64,000 nt of DNA, taken from Virgibacillus_O sediminis (lineage in GTDB: Bacteria; Bacillota; Bacilli; Bacillales; Amphibacillaceae). The notes beneath the pieces were generated by a model. It ran no database searches, was not told the DNA's origin, and saw only the letters and a list, made by a program, of their open reading frames with translations. Below, piece after piece: positions 1 to 8,365 of the stretch (positions are counted from its first letter, which is position 1; every line of letters begins with the position of its first letter). The translations under genes were made by a program, and so were the position numbers. The stretch is from the NCBI RefSeq assembly GCF_042643265.1, contig NZ_JBHRRZ010000039.1, positions 1 through 64,000 on the forward strand, read 5' to 3'.

Positions 1-142
1 ACCGAATGTCTTAGCTTTTGCAGAAGCAATGCTTCTGCTTGTTTATAAGAAAAAACGAGTTGTTTCTTCTTGACATACTGGTTGTTTTGTTCAGTTTTCA
101 AAGAGCAAAGTGTTTTAGTCGTTTTTTTGAAGCGACCTAATT
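1..142 (-). other. rRNA operon leader (5' end, operon continues off left edge)
   Basis: Read on the minus strand, this stretch holds a CTTTGAAAACTGAAC motif (about 93-107), typical of the leader and spacer RNA around 16S and 23S genes in Bacillaceae, where it takes part in rRNA processing. A strong hairpin (GCAGAAGC / GCTTCTGC, 20-38) follows. Two strong promoters lie just upstream. The 16S gene itself is not in the window, so assignment to an rrn operon is inference from motif and promoter arrangement. Confidence 0.65.
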
Positions 143-171
143 AATATATCATAACGAAAAGTTAATGTCAA
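143..171 (-). promoter_or_regulatory. Sigma-A promoter, probable rrn P2
   Basis: On the minus strand a perfect -35 TTGACA (166-171) and a -10 TATATT (143-148) are separated by 17 bp. It shares 23 identical bases, covering the -10 and downstream sequence, with a second promoter about 96 bp upstream. Tandem near-identical promoters are typical of Bacillaceae rRNA operons. Confidence 0.75.
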
Positions 172-238
172 CAACTTTTTTATTTCGTTGTTTGTGTTGT
201 TAAACTTTCCGGCCCACCTTCTTTATGGCGACCTAATT

Positions 239-268
239 AATATATCATAAGTCTCATGCTACAGTCAA
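239..268 (-). promoter_or_regulatory. Sigma-A promoter, probable rrn P1
   Basis: On the minus strand -35 TTGACT (263-268) and -10 TATATT (239-244) are spaced by 18 bp. The -10 lies in the same 23-base repeat as the P2 promoter. Together they form the usual tandem pair reading off the left edge of the window. Confidence 0.65.
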
Positions 269-708
269 GAGAAATATTAACAGCCGAATTACGGCTTTCC
301 CCAACTATTATACTCGGGCGCTTAAATAAAGTGCCTGTTTTCAAGAGCGATATCTATATTACATGCCTGTGCTCAAGAAGTCAATAGATATTTTAGGCAT
401 GATAATCCAACCAGGAAACAAGAAACACCATCCCTGTAGAAACTCAACAGTAGAAACGAATAACTCACCTCCTTCTTTGAAAAGGAATATTTCTTTCTAA
501 ACTACACCTTCCTCTCAGCACTTACCGTTTTCAAAGCTGTTGTGCATCCAGCTTGATGTAGAACAAAAACCAATTGCTTTACAGGCTTCCTGTAACGGTC
601 TCATTTATTAGCCTATTATAAGTTTACATCATCATTTACGCGCCGGAATTATACTGTGATGGGCTACATCTTCCGTACAAACAAAAAATGATAAGCCGCT
701 CTATATTC
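269..708. other. Intergenic region without a recognised gene
   Basis: About 440 bases between the rRNA promoters and the terminator of the XRE-cupin gene. I see no open frame with a ribosome binding site, no tRNA cloverleaf and no known riboswitch core. Confidence 0.5.
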
Positions 709-757
709 ATATGATAAAAGCCCCAAAGGTTAGATTTTAAATCTAACCTTTGGGGCT
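709..757 (-). terminator. Rho-independent terminator of the XRE-cupin gene
   Basis: A perfect inverted repeat with long arms (719-757, arms AGCCCCAAAGGTTAGATTT and its complement) is followed on the minus strand by a short T-rich stretch. It lies 34 bp past the stop codon of the regulator gene. Confidence 0.85.
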
Positions 758-790
758 GCTTCCATCATCTTATCTCTTTTGTTTTCCTCT

Positions 791-1315
791 TTAGACCGGG
801 GTATCGATGAACAGGGTCAGTACCTGAGCTCCTTCATCATTCACAGGGATGAACAGGTGGGGCTTTGATCCCTGAAAATAAGCGCTATCCCCTTTTTCCA
901 TATAATGCTTATCGCCGTCGTAAGATAGATAGATAGACCCTTCCAATATGTAAATGAATTCATCGTGTGAATGGGTGTAGGACTCTTCCCTTAAGTTCGT
1001 ATGCTTTGGTGTAACATGTACAATAGTAGGCTCTAATCCGCTGAATTGCGAACGGTTAGCCAGCAGTTCATACGAATACCCCATGTTTTCATCGCCGATC
1101 TTTGACTCCCGCCTGGATTTTGGAAGCAATACTAGATCTTGTTCATACTTGTCATCCAATACCCAGGAAAGCGGCACCTCCAGCACATCGCTTATCTTGG
1201 ATAAGGTAGCGATGGCAGAAGCAGTCTGGCCATTTTCTATTTTTGATAACAAACTTTTAGAGATACCGCACGCATCGGCAATCTGTTGTTGTGTCTGTTT
1301 TTTCCGCAGCCGCAT
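791..1315 (-). CDS. XRE-family transcriptional regulator with C-terminal cupin sensor domain
   Basis: 174 residues. The N-terminus (about 1-55) is an XRE/Cro-type helix-turn-helix (QQQIADACGISKSLLSKIENG), the DNA-binding part. A short linker leads to a small cupin beta-barrel (about 100-174, with HSHDEFIYILEG and GDSAYFQGSKPH), a ligand-sensing fold. This architecture is common in regulators of amino acid, polyamine or sugar catabolism; the ligand cannot be told from sequence. It lies head to tail upstream-to-downstream with the HMG-CoA lyase gene on the same strand, about 130 bp beyond it, and has its own terminator. It could be the regulator that binds the dyad in front of HMG-CoA lyase, but nothing proves this. 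Confidence 0.9.
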   Translation of the reverse strand: MRLRKKQTQQQIADACGISKSLLSKIENGQTASAIATLSKISDVLEVPLSWVLDDKYEQDLVLLPKSRRESKIGDENMGYSYELLANRSQFSGLEPTIVHVTPKHTNLREESYTHSHDEFIYILEGSIYLSYDGDKHYMEKGDSAYFQGSKPHLFIPVNDEGAQVLTLFIDTPV

Positions 1316-1444
1316 TTCCTTTATCTTTTTTCCGATATGATTTAGATCTATGGTAACTCTCCCCTATCCGTATAGTCGAATATAAAATAGCATAGAACAG
1401 AGTAACGTATCCGTCAAGGAGAGAGAAACCGCTTTAATTGCTGA

Positions 1445-2350
1445 TTAAGCAGTGTGCTGATGACAAGCAAGCGATTTGCTTGGGAGCTTTACTCCCAGCT
1501 TATTCTGTATAAAGAAGGAAGCATCCCGAATTTTTTCCTCATTGATCCCTGTGTTTACCCCCAGGCCGTGCAATAGGTAAAGCACATCATTAGTAGCTAC
1601 ATTTCCCGCCGCCCCAGGTGCGTATGGACAGCCGCCAAGGCCTCCTATCGAGGTATCGAACCTGGTGACTCCTTGTTGCAAAGAGGTCATGATATTTGCA
1701 ATGGCCATCCCTCTTGTATCATGGAAGTGCATGATTAGTTTTTCCTTTGGATAAAGGGCAATCATGGACTCTAATAGGCGTTCTACCTGAGAGGGAACTG
1801 CAGTGCCAATCGTATCACCGAGAGAAAGTTCATCAGCCCCCGCTTCCATTAGCCGCTCGCAGACTCGGACAACTTGTTCCGGATCAATACGCCCTTCGTA
1901 TGGGCAGTCGAACACAGTGGATACATAACCAGTGACTCTTTTTCCTGCCTGCTTCGCCTCCGAAATTACCTTTTCCAGAACAGGGAAGGTCTGATCCAAT
2001 GTTTTATTTATATTTCTCATATTGTGTGTTTCGCTTACAGACATAAATACGGAAGCACCGTCAATTCCCGTTTCGAGGGCATATTCTAAACCCTTGAGGT
2101 TTGGCACCAATGCGGAATAAAACACCTCCGGATTACGTTGGATCCGGCGCCCTACTTCGCGTGCATCTGACAGTGCCGGTATCATTTTAGGATTGACGAA
2201 AGAAGAGTATTCAATTTCCTTCACCCCAGAATTTGAAAGCATGTCGATCCAGGCTACCTTATCTTCAGTAGGAATCCATTTTGTTTCGTTCTGCAGACCA
2301 TCTCGCGGCCCCACTTCTTTCAGTTCCACAAAATCCGGGTAATTGACCAT
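1445..2350 (-). CDS. mvaB: Hydroxymethylglutaryl-CoA lyase
   Basis: About 301 residues, usual family length. The enzyme cleaves HMG-CoA to acetyl-CoA and acetoacetate in leucine breakdown. It is a TIM-barrel of the HMGL-like family. EVGPRDGLQNE near the N-terminus carries the substrate and metal residues, MHFHDTRGMA the metal-binding HxD region, and GGLGGCPYAPGA the catalytic cysteine loop. An upstream in-frame ATG at 2404 exists, but the start at 2350 is chosen because AGGAGGG sits 6 bases ahead of it and the family motif begins soon after. The gene stands alone, without the other leucine catabolism genes that accompany it in Bacillus subtilis. Confidence 0.93.
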   Translation of the reverse strand: MVNYPDFVELKEVGPRDGLQNETKWIPTEDKVAWIDMLSNSGVKEIEYSSFVNPKMIPALSDAREVGRRIQRNPEVFYSALVPNLKGLEYALETGIDGASVFMSVSETHNMRNINKTLDQTFPVLEKVISEAKQAGKRVTGYVSTVFDCPYEGRIDPEQVVRVCERLMEAGADELSLGDTIGTAVPSQVERLLESMIALYPKEKLIMHFHDTRGMAIANIMTSLQQGVTRFDTSIGGLGGCPYAPGAAGNVATNDVLYLLHGLGVNTGINEEKIRDASFFIQNKLGVKLPSKSLACHQHTA

Positions 2351-2458
2351 TCTCATCCCTCCTATAGCTGACGCCTTCTTACAATACGAAATTAGACAAT
2401 CCAATTACCTTTTTATTATTTGTTAGATAACAAAGTATATTCACCTTAGTATATTTAT

Positions 2459-2475
2459 ATTCAACATTGTTGAAT
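2459..2475. promoter_or_regulatory. Inverted repeat, candidate operator of mvaB
   Basis: ATTCAAC-N3-GTTGAAT is a perfect 7-bp dyad immediately downstream of the predicted -10 of the mvaB promoter, over the expected transcription start. This is a typical place for a repressor site. The cognate regulator is unknown. Confidence 0.5.
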
Positions 2476-2477
2476 TA

Positions 2478-2506
2478 AGTGTAGCGAATAAGGGAAATAA
2501 TGTCAA
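2478..2506 (-). promoter_or_regulatory. Sigma-A promoter of mvaB
   Basis: On the minus strand -35 TTGACA (2501-2506) and -10 TACACT (2478-2483) are spaced by 17 bp. It lies about 130 bp upstream of the mvaB start. Confidence 0.7.
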
Positions 2507-2532
2507 CGTTATTACAGTATTTTCTGAAAATA

Positions 2533-2567
2533 AAAAAGCAGGAGAAGATGATCTTCACCTGCTTTTT
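2533..2567 (-). terminator. Rho-independent terminator of the crcB pair
   Basis: AAAAAGCAGG and CCTGCTTTTT arms with an inner GAAGAT/ATCTTC pairing form a hairpin flanked by T-runs. It follows the second crcB gene on the minus strand and could work in both directions. Confidence 0.8.
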
Positions 2568-2618
2568 AGCGCAAATATTTAATTGAACGTGTAGAAGCTA
2601 ACCTTACTACTAATCCCG

Positions 2619-2969
2619 TTACCACGCATATCCAAGAAAGGCAGCCAACACACTTATCAAGGCAGAGCTGAATACATAAGCGGATGCTACACCTATCCTT
2701 CCTGCACGGAGTAATGCAACCGTCTCTTGGCCAAAGGTAGAAAACGTAGTAAATGCTCCGCAAAACCCTGCCCCTGCTGCCATCCAATGCCAGTCTGACA
2801 ACTGGCCTTGTGCATGAAAGTTTACCACCACACCCAATAATAGGGAACCCAGTATATTTACCAGCCAGGTACCTAAAGGGTAGTTGCCCCACTTGCCGTT
2901 AAATAAACTTCCAAGATAAAAGCGTGCTCCCGCTCCAAGAGAACCACCTATCCCCACCAAGAGAATCAT
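2619..2969 (-). CDS. crcB: Fluoride ion channel subunit CrcB/Fluc (second of pair)
   Basis: 116 residues with four predicted membrane segments. CrcB/Fluc proteins form dual-topology dimeric channels that export fluoride. The family signature GAGFCGAFTTFSTF (about residues 67-80) and an N-terminal GGSLGAGARF loop are present. The start overlaps the stop of the preceding crcB gene by four bases (ATGA), so the two are translationally coupled. Two dissimilar copies in tandem are usual in Firmicutes, where they form heterodimers with fixed opposite orientation. Confidence 0.92.
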   Translation of the reverse strand: MILLVGIGGSLGAGARFYLGSLFNGKWGNYPLGTWLVNILGSLLLGVVVNFHAQGQLSDWHWMAAGAGFCGAFTTFSTFGQETVALLRAGRIGVASAYVFSSALISVLAAFLGYAW

Positions 2970-3337
2970 TCGGAATCAGCCCCCTTCCCTACTTCTAATC
3001 TAAACCCAGCGTATGCAAGTAGCATACCTAGAATAATACTTAAACCTACATAAAGAACAGCAGTACCAATCGCCCCATCTTCAATTAATCCGACGGTTTC
3101 CACCGAAAAAGTGGAGAAAGTGGTAAACGATCCAAGAAACCCTGTACCAATCATCCATATGTATTTTTGCTGAACCTTCTTCTTTACAGAGGCAGTCATG
3201 AACCAACCAAGCAGGAAACAGCCTGACAGATTGATCAGAAACGTACCAAGTGGAAACCCGCCGCCAGCGTGTACCCACTCACCAAGAAAATACCTGATCA
3301 TCGATCCCAAAAAACCGCCAGCCATTACCCAAACCAT
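2966..3337 (-). CDS. crcB: Fluoride ion channel subunit CrcB/Fluc (first of pair)
   Basis: 123 residues, four membrane segments, signature GTGFLGSFTTFSTFSVE. It partners the downstream crcB gene to make a fluoride exporter in the cytoplasmic membrane. The start has an AAGGCGGGG-type ribosome binding site. The leader between the extended -10 promoter and the start is only about 30 bases, too short for a fluoride riboswitch, so expression looks constitutive or controlled otherwise. Confidence 0.92.
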   Translation of the reverse strand: MVWVMAGGFLGSMIRYFLGEWVHAGGGFPLGTFLINLSGCFLLGWFMTASVKKKVQQKYIWMIGTGFLGSFTTFSTFSVETVGLIEDGAIGTAVLYVGLSIILGMLLAYAGFRLEVGKGADSE

Positions 3338-3369
3338 TCAATTGCCCCGCCTTTCCTAATTCTCTCCTG

Positions 3370-3378
3370 ATAGTATAA
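3370..3378 (-). promoter_or_regulatory. Extended -10 promoter of crcB pair
   Basis: On the minus strand TGTTATACT gives an extended -10 (TGnTATACT) with no good -35 at 17 bp. It lies about 33 bp upstream of the first crcB start. Confidence 0.45.
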
Positions 3379-3440
3379 CATGTCCACGCTCCACGCATTC
3401 GCTAATGGAAAGGAACGGTTGTTTCCTATTCGTTTATCAT

Positions 3441-3503
3441 AAAAAGGCCCTGCAGCGAATGCGACTCCGATTGTTGAGGAGATACAAACCTGCAAGGGCC
3501 CTT
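3441..3503 (-). terminator. Terminator of the UPF0182 gene
   Basis: GGCCCTTGCAG and CTGCAGGGCC pair with one bulge around a loop of about 35 bases that holds a smaller CTCC/GGAG stem. It is followed on the minus strand by TTTTTAT. The long loop is unusual, but position after the stop and the T-run support termination. Confidence 0.55.
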
Positions 3504-3512
3504 CCATTTATC

Positions 3513-6248
3513 TTATTTTTCCAACTCACTTAACCTGTTTTCAATATCTGTCATAATGCTCCCAGCTTCTTCCCAATTCCCACTTGAGAGTGCATTTTGG
3601 TAGGCATCAAACAGATCGGAAACCTCTCGCAGAATTTCTTCCGATTCCATGATTGGCTGAGTAGGTTCCGTTTCTGCATCAGACTCTCCTTCTTCCCCTT
3701 CTCCTGATTCCACATCCGAGTCAATTAATGTAAGCATCCGTTCAAGAGCTTGATCAAAAGTAGCTTCCATTACAATGTGATCTCCATAAGCGAGTATAAT
3801 CTGTTTTACTTCTGGAAGCGATGTTTCATTCGATGACTCAATATAAATCGGCTCGACATACATCACCGTATCTTCAACAGGAATAGCCAACAGATTACCC
3901 CGAATTACTTCGGATCCTCCCTGTGACCAGAGGTTCAGTTGTTGGGAAATGGTGCTGTCCTGATTGATTCGATTTTCAATCTGCTGTGGCCCGTATACGT
4001 TACGCTGCTTAGGAAACCGGTAAACAAATGTTTCTCCATAACCCTCTCCGTCGTTACGGACTCCCATCCATGCAATCATATTCTGCCTGTTTCTTGGTGT
4101 GAATGGCATCATCAGCACAAATTCCTCTTCCTCGTATTCCGGAAGTCTCATGGTAATGTAATACGGCTCCATTTCTATGTCTTCATTGAAATACTTCTCC
4201 GTCGGGAATTCCCAGCGATCCTCCCTATTATAGAAAATTTCCAGATTTGTCATATGATAGGTTCCGTACATAGATGCCTGTGTCTTAAACAGTTCTACTG
4301 GGTAGCGGAAATGAGATCTGACATCTTCCGGTACATCATAAGTGAACAGGTCTGGGAAGATTTTCTCATAGGTCTGAAACAGTGGTTCTTCCGGTTCTGC
4401 TGGATAAAAATCCACCTCACCTGTATACGCGTCGACCGTTACCTTTACTGAATTCCTTATATAGCTTTCATCACCCTGGTGGGGCTCTGAATAAGGATAA
4501 TGATCAGCTGTCAGATAAGCATCAATCATCCAGGCAAGACTTCCATCATCCCGGACAAAAATATATGGATCATCATCATAATCAAAGAATGGTGCAATCC
4601 GCTCCACCCTGTCCATGATATTACGCGTCTCCAACAGTTGGCTCTCACCTGTCACTTGGTCGGAGACAAACATGCGGAAAGATCCTTCATTCAGTGCAAA
4701 CAGCAGACGATTTATTCCGGACAAGGGAATACCTGTTTCCGCTTCATACCTTGTCGACATATTTTCATCTCCGGAAGGATAGTCGAATTCATCTACCGAA
4801 CTGTTGACAATCACACTATCGTAACTCTGTTCGCCAAAATAAATCTGCGGTCGGGTAATCTCTATATCTCCCTGGGGAGGCAGATTTTTCAGCATATATT
4901 CCGGCTGCCCCTGTGATGTTATTTCGTTTACGTCACTCATCGCAACTCCATATCCGTGAGTATAGCGGAGATTCTGGTTTACCCAGGTCTGTGCCTGGGA
5001 TGGAAGATCAGCAGTATTCAGTTCTCTCGCACCAAGGAATACCTGCTGATACTCTCCATCCACTTCATATCTGTCAACGTCAATGTCGTTAAACTGATAA
5101 TACGTACGGAATGTCTGCAGCTGATTATACACATCCAAGATCGGCCGTGCATCATTAATTCGCACATTATCAATTGTCAATTCATTACGTTCGACCATGT
5201 CAGCATTCAGTGACTGCAATCCAGGGTGCTCCCTCTCGTCAATACTGTCTAGATCATAGGCAGCACGTGTGAATGCAAGATTATGCTCCAAATAAGGTGT
5301 TTCCCTGGAAAATTCATTCGGAGATACCATGAAGTTCTGTACAACAACTGAAGCACCCTGGGCTATTATTACCAGGCCCACATAAGCAACAACTGGTGCA
5401 AGAATCATTCTCATCCTCCCGCGCACCAGGGAGACAATCATCCAGATGCTCCCGATGACAGCTGCGGCTGCCAATACGTAGGATGCCGGTATATTGATAA
5501 TTCGATCCGTATAACTCAGCCCATGCACTACACTTTCTTGAAACAAATTGACCCGATTGGTCAGCAAGGTTCCATATGGCTCCAGAATATGTATGCCTGC
5601 AAGCAGCAGGCCGATGAAACCAAGCGTTACACCCATATGCAGCTGGGCGGTCCTGCTCATCCGGTACATATTGAAAGCCGAATAAAAGCCAATTTCCACC
5701 AACAGGAAGAAAACAGCCAGTCCAAGGAGAATGCCGAGAACCAGTTCCAAAAATGGGAGAACATACATATAGAAGGAAATGTCCATATTAAAGTACGGAT
5801 CCACTTTCCCGAAAGAAGTATGGTTCCATAATTTCAGCCAAGGCTCCCAGCCTATGCCCTGCACTACACTGCTTCCGATGGCCCCGACAATGATCGAGAG
5901 GCCTAAAAGAATGGGCCGGCTCTTTTTGCGCTCTTCCAGAAATGGCGGCAGCTGGTTTCTATGAAAATGGCCGACATACGCATTACGGATCCAAGATAAC
6001 GTAATATATGTCAGTGCCATAAATAGAATAAACCCGATTACCCCCAACAAAATTTTACTTCCCAGGATAGTAGTAAATACATTGGAAAATCCTAAGGTTT
6101 CCATCCATATGTAATCTGTAATCCAGTTGAATGACAAAAGAATAAGGATAAAAAATGCTAGTACAATCCCAGCAATAATTCCTGTCTTCTTACCAAAACG
6201 CTTCATTTTTTCCAATTGTTCCGGATTGATGTTTCCTGTATTGTCCAA
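3513..6248 (-). CDS. UPF0182 family large membrane protein
   Basis: 911 residues, close to the usual UPF0182 length (about 900-1000). The first 330 or so residues hold about seven hydrophobic segments. The rest is a large, probably extracytoplasmic, domain, ending in an acidic linker (SDVESGEGEEGESDAET) and a short helical tail. Function is unknown for the family, which is widespread in Firmicutes, Actinobacteria and Cyanobacteria. The start codon is TTG (6246-6248), chosen because GAGGGGGG lies about 6 bases ahead and no better start exists nearby. It is monocistronic. Confidence 0.9.
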   Translation of the reverse strand: MDNTGNINPEQLEKMKRFGKKTGIIAGIVLAFFILILLSFNWITDYIWMETLGFSNVFTTILGSKILLGVIGFILFMALTYITLSWIRNAYVGHFHRNQLPPFLEERKKSRPILLGLSIIVGAIGSSVVQGIGWEPWLKLWNHTSFGKVDPYFNMDISFYMYVLPFLELVLGILLGLAVFFLLVEIGFYSAFNMYRMSRTAQLHMGVTLGFIGLLLAGIHILEPYGTLLTNRVNLFQESVVHGLSYTDRIINIPASYVLAAAAVIGSIWMIVSLVRGRMRMILAPVVAYVGLVIIAQGASVVVQNFMVSPNEFSRETPYLEHNLAFTRAAYDLDSIDEREHPGLQSLNADMVERNELTIDNVRINDARPILDVYNQLQTFRTYYQFNDIDVDRYEVDGEYQQVFLGARELNTADLPSQAQTWVNQNLRYTHGYGVAMSDVNEITSQGQPEYMLKNLPPQGDIEITRPQIYFGEQSYDSVIVNSSVDEFDYPSGDENMSTRYEAETGIPLSGINRLLFALNEGSFRMFVSDQVTGESQLLETRNIMDRVERIAPFFDYDDDPYIFVRDDGSLAWMIDAYLTADHYPYSEPHQGDESYIRNSVKVTVDAYTGEVDFYPAEPEEPLFQTYEKIFPDLFTYDVPEDVRSHFRYPVELFKTQASMYGTYHMTNLEIFYNREDRWEFPTEKYFNEDIEMEPYYITMRLPEYEEEEFVLMMPFTPRNRQNMIAWMGVRNDGEGYGETFVYRFPKQRNVYGPQQIENRINQDSTISQQLNLWSQGGSEVIRGNLLAIPVEDTVMYVEPIYIESSNETSLPEVKQIILAYGDHIVMEATFDQALERMLTLIDSDVESGEGEEGESDAETEPTQPIMESEEILREVSDLFDAYQNALSSGNWEEAGSIMTDIENRLSELEK

Positions 6249-6404
6249 AAATGACCCCCCTCAATGCATTCGCATTTTCTCTAAATCTATGATAACAGAT
6301 ATGGAATGCGGCTGCCTTCATTAATTATACGGGGAAAGGCCAAAAAAGTTTCATAGAATTTCACTTTTAGCCTGACCGGACTTCCAATGACCGGTCAAGC
6401 TTCA

Positions 6405-6683
6405 TCACTGTTCCTCTTCTTCCACTGCATTATTTTCACTTTCGTCCTCTTCATCACTCTCCACGTTCTCAAGGTCCAGCCAGGACAGCATCTCCCTCAC
6501 AACCGTGTTGATCTTTTCATTCACCATGTCGTCTCCATACTTTTTCTTGGCAAGTCCGATATTTTCCAGCACATCGTCTCCAAATTTAATAATCGGCTGA
6601 TCATCTTCTAAGTTATTGAACAAATCTAAGATCTCATCTACCGCCTTATCAAAGCGCTGACGTTCTTCATCGTTTGCTTTCAT
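6405..6683 (-). CDS. Small acidic hypothetical protein
   Basis: 92 residues. The N-terminal two thirds look helical (KANDEERQRFDKAVDEILDLFNNL, VNEKINTVVREMLSWLDL) and the C-terminal 20 residues are almost all Glu, Asp and Asn. No membrane segment or signal peptide is seen. I do not recognise the family. A GGTGAT ribosome binding site precedes the ATG. It sits upstream of and in the same direction as the UPF0182 gene but with a gap of about 156 bp, so co-transcription is possible but not shown. The acidic tail fits a salt-tolerant host. Confidence 0.65.
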   Translation of the reverse strand: MKANDEERQRFDKAVDEILDLFNNLEDDQPIIKFGDDVLENIGLAKKKYGDDMVNEKINTVVREMLSWLDLENVESDEEDESENNAVEEEEQ

Positions 6684-6826
6684 AAATCATCACCCATTGT
6701 TATCCTGCCCACTTTCCTCGGTTTTTACTTACTGGATAAACCAAGGGAAATCAGCAAAATACATTCCCATATTCGGACAGGCCAAGCATATACTGAAAGA
6801 AGTACAGCATAGGAGGGGAAAGGAAA

Positions 6827-7099
6827 ATGTTTACCTTATTGGAGAAAACAGTGGTCGCAATGGCACTTTTGAGACTATTATCCGGGTCGATTGAAATTTT
6901 CGCGGCTTTTCTGATGATAAAATTCAATGAGATTGAAAAAGCCCTCATCATCAATAGCTCCCTTGCTTTTACAGGGCCTCTGGTGCTGGTAGCCACGACC
7001 ACCATCGGTCTATATGGCTTGGCAGATAAACTATCCATAGAAAAGGCGGTCTGGATTGTGCTGGGTGTAACTTTCATCCTGTACGGGGTAAAAAGTTGA
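6827..7099 (+). CDS. yqhV: YqhV family membrane protein (DUF2619)
   Basis: 90 residues with about three hydrophobic segments and the characteristic ALRLLSGSIEI, ALIINSSLAFTGPLVLV and TTIGLYGLADKLS blocks of the Bacillus YqhV family. Function unknown; in Bacillus subtilis the gene lies next to the spoIIIA operon, which is not the case here. An AGGAGGGG ribosome binding site precedes the ATG. Confidence 0.85.
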   Translation: MFTLLEKTVVAMALLRLLSGSIEIFAAFLMIKFNEIEKALIINSSLAFTGPLVLVATTTIGLYGLADKLSIEKAVWIVLGVTFILYGVKS

Positions 7100-7106
7100 C
7101 CATACG

Positions 7107-7146
7107 AAAAAGTGAAGAATACATATTCCGTTATTCTTCACTTTTT
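7107..7146. terminator. Bidirectional terminator
   Basis: AAAAAGTGAAGAATA and TATTCTTCACTTTTT form a 15-bp perfect stem with A and T runs on both sides. It lies between the convergent yqhV and VOC genes and serves both. Confidence 0.9.
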
Positions 7147-7178
7147 CACCAATCAAACAAAATTATTATACCACTGTC

Positions 7179-7577
7179 TCAATACACCATTGCTGCATCG
7201 TGATAGTATTTGAATTCTAATAAGTTGTTGGCCGGATCAACCAGGAAAAAGGTCAGATGCTCTTCCCTCTTCCCTTCAAACCGAACCATTGGCTTTTTAA
7301 AGAAAGGAAGTTCTTCCTTGATTGCATATTCTAATGCTTGATCATACTCTTCCCTGTTTAAAAAGGTAATGCCGAAATGCCGCGGGTACATCCGTGGCTG
7401 TTCATCTATATGATTGGGGCTTAGATGGCATACTACCTGATCCCCAAAAAAATCGAAAGTCACCCGATCATCATACTTCCTTGCCAGTTTGCATCCAAGC
7501 TTCTGATAGAACTCTGCGGTTTCTTCCAGATCCTTGCATGGAATTGCCAAATGAAACACTTTATCCGTTTTTCTCAT
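7179..7577 (-). CDS. VOC family protein (glyoxalase/dioxygenase fold)
   Basis: 132 residues, single VOC domain with two beta-alpha-beta-beta-beta units. Candidate metal residues are H10 in FHLAIPC and the glutamate of NNLLEFKYY near the C-terminus. It starts 29 bp after comA on the same strand and so probably forms the third gene of the comB-comA operon. Its substrate is unknown; context suggests sulfonate or small carbonyl metabolism during sporulation, which is inference. Confidence 0.85.
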   Translation of the reverse strand: MRKTDKVFHLAIPCKDLEETAEFYQKLGCKLARKYDDRVTFDFFGDQVVCHLSPNHIDEQPRMYPRHFGITFLNREEYDQALEYAIKEELPFFKKPMVRFEGKREEHLTFFLVDPANNLLEFKYYHDAAMVY

Positions 7578-7606
7578 TCATATCTCCCCCTATTTTTTAA
7601 AGTGCG

Positions 7607-8365
7607 TCAGCAAAAAAATGTATCAGACCGTAATCCCAGCCGCAGTGTCTCCAAAGAGATCACATCCGATAGAGCAATATTGGCCAGATTCACTTGAGGA
7701 CCTAGCCGGTTAATGAATAATGCTTGCATCCTCTTTGTAGGTGCCTCGAAAATCAATTTCTCCAAGGGAATTCTTGATGTTTCAATCCCTCCCAGCACAT
7801 CTGCGCGCACTTCTCCATCCAAGCCACATATCCCACTGGTACCACTTTCCCTAGCTTCTGTTATTACTTTGTCAGCTCCTGCCTCCAGATCTTCCTCGAT
7901 ACATGCCAGCCATTCTGCCGACTCTAGTTCAGCAGCTGCCTCAGGATTTTTATCCCCTACTTCACTGAATACCGTGAAATCCTGGGAAAAGTCTTGGATG
8001 AATTGTGCCTTTTCATAATTGGATAGATTGATGGTCCCATTGGATATCTCCACATGGGTACAGTGGTATTCCTGACAATAGTTGTAATACTGGTCAATTT
8101 TATCTTGGCTTAAAAATTTCTCGAAAAGAGTGCCGCCGAAGAAAAATCCGATATTATTGTCTTTCAGGCATTCAATTTTTTGCTGTAGAAAATGCGTAAC
8201 CAGTGATGTACCCCATCCGAACTTCACCATATCAATATAATCACTAGAACTATTAACAACATCCTTGAATGATTGGACAGGTGCGCCGTTGTCGATTAAT
8301 ATCGTCAATCCATTTTTTCTAGGTTTCGCTTCCCTGACCGGAAGCTCCAGTTCTGTTTTCTTCAT
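7607..8365 (-). CDS. comA: Phosphosulfolactate synthase
   Basis: 252 residues. Adds sulfite to phosphoenolpyruvate to give phosphosulfolactate, first step of coenzyme M synthesis in archaea and of 3-sulfolactate synthesis in Bacillus (YitD). TIM-barrel family motifs are present: VKFGWGT (about 47-53), HVEISNGTI (about 105) and ESGTSGICG (about 172). Translation is coupled to comB by a four-base overlap. In Bacillus subtilis sulfolactate accumulates in spores; the same role is inferred here. The name comA refers to coenzyme M, not to competence. Confidence 0.93.
   Translation of the reverse strand: MKKTELELPVREAKPRKNGLTILIDNGAPVQSFKDVVNSSSDYIDMVKFGWGTSLVTHFLQQKIECLKDNNIGFFFGGTLFEKFLSQDKIDQYYNYCQEYHCTHVEISNGTINLSNYEKAQFIQDFSQDFTVFSEVGDKNPEAAAELESAEWLACIEEDLEAGADKVITEARESGTSGICGLDGEVRADVLGGIETSRIPLEKLIFEAPTKRMQALFINRLGPQVNLANIALSDVISLETLRLGLRSDTFFC

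Noticed and set aside
3338..3440. Fluoride riboswitch ahead of the crcB pair
   Set aside because: The crcB motif core is not found in the short leader, and the extended -10 lies only about 33 bp from the start codon.
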